Source: Symbiodinium natans (taxonomy: Eukaryota > Sar > Dinophyceae > Suessiales > Symbiodiniaceae). Taken from it: a stretch of DNA of 64,000 nt. A program made the translations under genes and the position numbers. The stretch lies in the NCBI GenBank assembly GCA_905221605.1, contig CAJNDS010000232.1, positions 83,501 to 147,500 on the forward strand, read 5' to 3'. The notes beneath the pieces were generated by a model. It did no database searches, had not been told where the DNA came from, and worked only from the letters and a program-made list of their open reading frames with translations. Position 1 is the stretch's first letter, and every line of letters begins with the position of its first letter. This document shows positions 60,782-64,000 of the stretch, in pieces.

Positions 60782-61099
60782 AGGTCTTCGAAGCTTACAT
60801 ACAGGGTCTGTAGGATTTCGCAATTTGGGGCTTAGGTCCAGGTCGACGGATCCCGAAGGGAAGGTTTGTTCTCGGCAAGGCAAGTCTGGCAACGCACACG
60901 TCGACAGAATTCGTCTGCGATGGTTGACGCTCGTGCTTAAATCCAACAGGCGGCAATAGAGTCTACAAAGTATGACGCTTCACGGTATATGTGCGTACAT
61001 ACATATGAATAACGTAGATGCTTCCATGTTCATATTTAAAAATCTACAAAGTTACATGATGAACATGAAAAATACAACAGCAAATAAGAAAAGATCAAT

Positions 61100-61240
61100 A
61101 AATAAGTAAATATAAACAAATAAATAAATACATATATATATATATATATATACAGATATACATACACACATGCATACATACATACATGCATGCATGCATG
61201 CATGCATACATACATACATGCTTACACACATCTATTTTGT
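61100..61240. repeat. AT, ATAC and ATGC microsatellites
   Basis: (TA)n at 61131-61152 is followed by CATACATA and (GCAT)n tracts. Confidence 0.9.
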
Positions 61241-61308
61241 TTACATGTCTATGCCTACGTACGCCGCATCATCGCCTAAACACACGTGCATATGGGCATT
61301 TTCTCCAG

Positions 61309-61400
61309 CGCAGCTCCATCTTTCCTGAGGATGCGGCCCACTACGCCGCCAACAAAAAGGCATTCTCCGGGAAGCTTGGGGGTCGAAGGCTTTCGGGCAC
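61309..61400 (+). CDS. Exon-like island, unidentified
   Basis: The plus strand reads RSSIFPEDAAHYAANKKAFS then GKLGGRRLSGT after TTCTCCAG. The composition is clearly protein-like. The following sequence returns to TTTAGGG. Confidence 0.5.
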
Positions 61401-61539
61401 TGGTTTGGGGTTTAGGGTTTAGTGTTTAGGGCTTAGGGCCACAAGAATGGCCTGCAACCCCAAACTAAAGGTTTCACAGGTTGTTCTTGGCACCTGATTT
61501 CCTAGCAGTACTAAACCCTGACCCCCCGAAGCCCTACAG

Positions 61540-62270
61540 TCCCGTTGCAGCGACCCTAAACCCTAAACTAAACCCTAAACCCTAAACCCCAAACCCTAAA
61601 CCCTAAACCCTAAAGGCTGGCAGACAGCCACCTGTCATTTGCCATTCCGCTGCCGAGTCGTCGCTGTGCCCCGGCAAGTAACTAACCCAAGCAGCTCGGG
61701 GCTGCTCGGTTTAGGGTGTTTAGGGTCTAGGGTTTACGGTTTAGGGTTAGGGTTTAGGGTTTAGGGGGTTTGGTGTGTGTGTGTGTGTTGGCTTTCAAGT
61801 TGGCGTCTTCCGATTTGAATGCCAGAAGGTTGAGCTTGTCATGGATGTTGTCGTGTACTGTGTATTTTCCCATTGTGGTTGTTCACGAGTTTGCTTTGTT
61901 GTTCTTCATTCTTCCTATGAGGCGTGGTCAAGTCAGGATAAGTGCCTGCGAGTTGCCTCCATTGAGTCGCAAACAAAAAACAGTTCAAACTAGGGATTAT
62001 GGTACCCCCGAATATGATCCCTATTCGGGACTGTTAGTATAAGGGGTAACATCCCAGGTGCAGGGTTTCACTGTGGTATAAGGGTTTGGGTTTTACGCCT
62101 TTGGTTTGCCTTTTTCTAGATGGCCATGCTCGATTCCTGCGCACCTTTTGTTTTTCTGACTCACGCCAACTTTGGCTTCAGTTTCTAGGGCCCAGACCCT
62201 AAACCTTAAACCCTAAACCCTAAACCCTAAACCCTAAACCCTAAACCCTAAACCCCTTTGAACCAAAAAG
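61540..62270. other. CCCTAAA arrays and mixed unique DNA
   Basis: Arrays at 61554-61612 and 62200-62255; a GT microsatellite (61771-61787); a family J element (61985-62060). A + frame at about 61618-61725 (GWQTATCHLPFRCRVVAVPR) is exon-like but weak. Confidence 0.5.
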
Positions 62271-62394
62271 GGCTTCAGTTTTGAGGGTTCCGGGGCCATA
62301 CAGGGCTTCCGCTCCCCATCATCCACGCCTCAGCCTAAGCATAGCAGTATGACAGGCAACGATTCGGTGAAATTTGGACGCCTCTTTCCCACAC

Positions 62395-62860
62395 ACACAT
62401 ATATATATATATATATGTATATATAGATATATATGGAGAGAGAGAGAGAGAGGAAGAGAGAGAGAGAGAGAGAGAGCAAGAAGAATAATAGTAAGAGTAG
62501 TAAGAATAATACTAATGCTCATACTAGTTGTACTACTAATAGGGATAATAGTAGTAATAACAATAATAATAATAGATATACGAATAATAACAGTCATAAT
62601 AACAATAAGAATCATCGCAATAGTGATAATGATAGAAATCATAATTTTAGCAACCAGTTCAAGCTGACCATGCAAAGCCTGACGCCTGCCCGATGCACCC
62701 CTCCTAACTGCTAAGTAATAAAACTAACACTAGTAGTAAACAATAGCAGCAATAATAATCGTAATAAGAAACTAATACTAACAGTAATAATCATAGCATT
62801 AAGAATCGCAATTTAAGAATAGCATGAATAATCGTAAGACCCGAATAGCAACTCGGCAGT
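62395..62860. repeat. TA, GA and AATAAT/TAG simple repeats
   Basis: (TA)n at 62398-62432, (GA)n at 62434-62475, then a long irregular AAT/TAG/TAA trinucleotide tract to about 62840. Ser/Asn- or Ile-rich ORFs are artefacts. Confidence 0.85.
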
Positions 62861-62911
62861 GCCACTGAGGCTTTGGCTGCCGCTGGAAGGTGCGCCTCGG
62901 ACTGAAGTTCT

Positions 62912-63360
62912 TTAGGGTTTAGGGTTTAGGGTTTAGGGTTTGGGGTTTGGGGTTTGGGGTTTGGGGTTTAGGGTTTAGGGTTTGGACTCTAGGGTTTAGG
63001 GTTTAGGGCTTAAGGTTTAGGGTTTAGAAGCCTGCTTTAAAAGAGTTTAGGGGCGTAAGCCGCTAGAGTAGCTTACGAACCCCAAAACCATCCAAGAGAA
63101 CAATCCCCACTTCACCCGGAGAAGGGAGAACATTTTCTACCTTTGGGGAGGTTCTTCAGCCCTAAACCCTAAACCCTAAACCCTAAACCCCGAACCCTAA
63201 GCCCCGAACCCAGAGAGTATGTCGCCCAGCAGCCGGGAACAGGTTCAAGGCTTCGGTCTCACAGAGGGCTTTTAACACCTGCCCGAATGCAGGGGTAGCC
63301 CTAAACCCTTAACCCTTAACCCTTAACCCTTAACCCTTAAACCCTAAACCCTAATGTTAA
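62912..63360. repeat. TTTAGGG/TTTGGGG arrays, then CCCTAAA and CCCTTAA arrays
   Basis: TTTAGGG-TTTGGGG-TTTAGGG succession (62912-63030); CCCTAAA (63163-63195); five CCCTTAA units (63303-63338), another homogenised variant. No gene between. Confidence 0.8.
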
Positions 63361-63509
63361 CTTCGCTTTAATAACCCCCCCCCCCCCCCAAAGAGGGGGT
63401 GCCAATAAAGGATTCTGGGGGTCTGGGGCCTGGGGGTCTAGAGGTTTTAAGTAAGGAAACCTGGTTTTGAGATCTCTGGCGGTTTCCCATAAGTCCAGTA
63501 AGTCCAGGA

Positions 63510-64000
63510 AGTCCAGGACCCGAAGGCTGAAGTCTTACGGAATTCTTGTCTTGAGACTTAGACCAAGACCCGAAGGCTGAAGTCTTAAGCTTAAGGGACT
63601 CTTGTCTTCAGACTTAGAGGTAGCCATTTAAACTTGAGGCTTCCTTGGTTCCCCCCCCCCCCCCCCGTTCGAAATTATTGTTGCCACCCCTATATATATT
63701 TGTCATGTTTTCGAGCCGCGGCGGATAAGGATTTTAGTAAGGACACCTTGTTTTCAGACCTCTGGCGGCTTCCTGAATTCCAGGACCCGAAGGCTGAAGT
63801 CTTAAGCTTAAGGGATTCTTGTTTGAAGCCTTAGAGGAAGACCTGCTTCTCTGAAGAAACAGGCCTGAAGCAGCAGCTTCTGGCAGCTTCGGAGCTGCAG
63901 CAATCTCATCAGACACCTGCTTCTCTGGGCTGCCGCAATCTCAAAAGGCACCTGCTTCTCTGAAGAAACAGGCCTGAAGCAGCAGTTTCTCGCAGCGCTG
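63510..64000. repeat. Direct repeats at the right edge
   Basis: GACCCGAAGGCTGAAGTCTT with AAGCTTAAGGGA and TCTTGTxTxxAGxCTTAGA occurs three times (about 63517, 63568, 63783). TTCTCTGAAGAAACAGGCCT then GAAGCAGCAG occurs at 63846 and 63956. It could be the start of another satellite running off the window. Confidence 0.75.

Noticed and set aside
62319-62714. Ile-rich and Asn-rich ORFs
   Set aside because: Translations of AAT/TAG trinucleotide repeats.

Overview
The window looks like nuclear DNA of a dinoflagellate, or a close alveolate relative. It carries plant-type telomere repeats (TTTAGGG/CCCTAAA) scattered in both orientations over nearly all 64 kb. Its GC-rich coding sequence is cut into very short exons. 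Nearly every intron ends AG|G, and most start with GC or GA rather than GT. That splice-site habit is known from symbiodiniacean dinoflagellates. I see no bacterial gene structure, rRNA, tRNA or CRISPR.

Layout. 1-3.8 kb: degenerate telomere-type repeats with small inverted-repeat elements and two exon-like islands. 3.8-5.3 kb: a homogenised telomere variant, then a tandemly duplicated minus-strand coding-like unit. 5.3-11.1 kb: a segmentally duplicated satellite block with CT microsatellites and a recurring hairpin. 11.1-14.2 kb: trinucleotide repeats, AT-rich palindromes, a minisatellite and a 729-bp tandem duplication. 14.2-18.8 kb: a 4.5-kb satellite of about 175-185 bp units whose orientation flips once near 16.61 kb, forming a giant inverted repeat. 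19.1-29.06 kb: the one clearly identifiable gene, a P-type (type II) cation ATPase in 31 recognisable exons on the + strand. 29-64 kb: telomere-repeat arrays, small inverted-repeat elements and many short exon-like islands. These include a four-exon 3' gene end (46.3-51.7 kb), an intact single-exon ORF (52.0-52.75 kb), a frame-broken ORF (42.6-43.1 kb) and minus-strand exons (31.4-31.7, 33.2-33.3, 39.6 kb).

Main discovery. The ATPase exons join into one continuous frame of 2,934 nt (977 residues plus stop, lacking the N-terminal ~50-70 residues). All 30 introns then have the form exon|GN...AG|G, with 7 GT, 9 GC and 14 GA donors. In about 20 of the 30 the first 4 or more bases of the intron are repeated as the first bases of the next exon, as expected for target-site duplications. 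Many introns consist of short elements with terminal inverted repeats, from several families (A, B, C, E, F and others). Related copies occur elsewhere in the window, including one nested inside another family. The duplicated target supplies the donor and the element's terminal repeat supplies the AG acceptor, so these are introner-like intron-generating transposons. Telomere-repeat tracts lie inside these introns, and in three places they are flanked by duplicated sequence as if they had been inserted.
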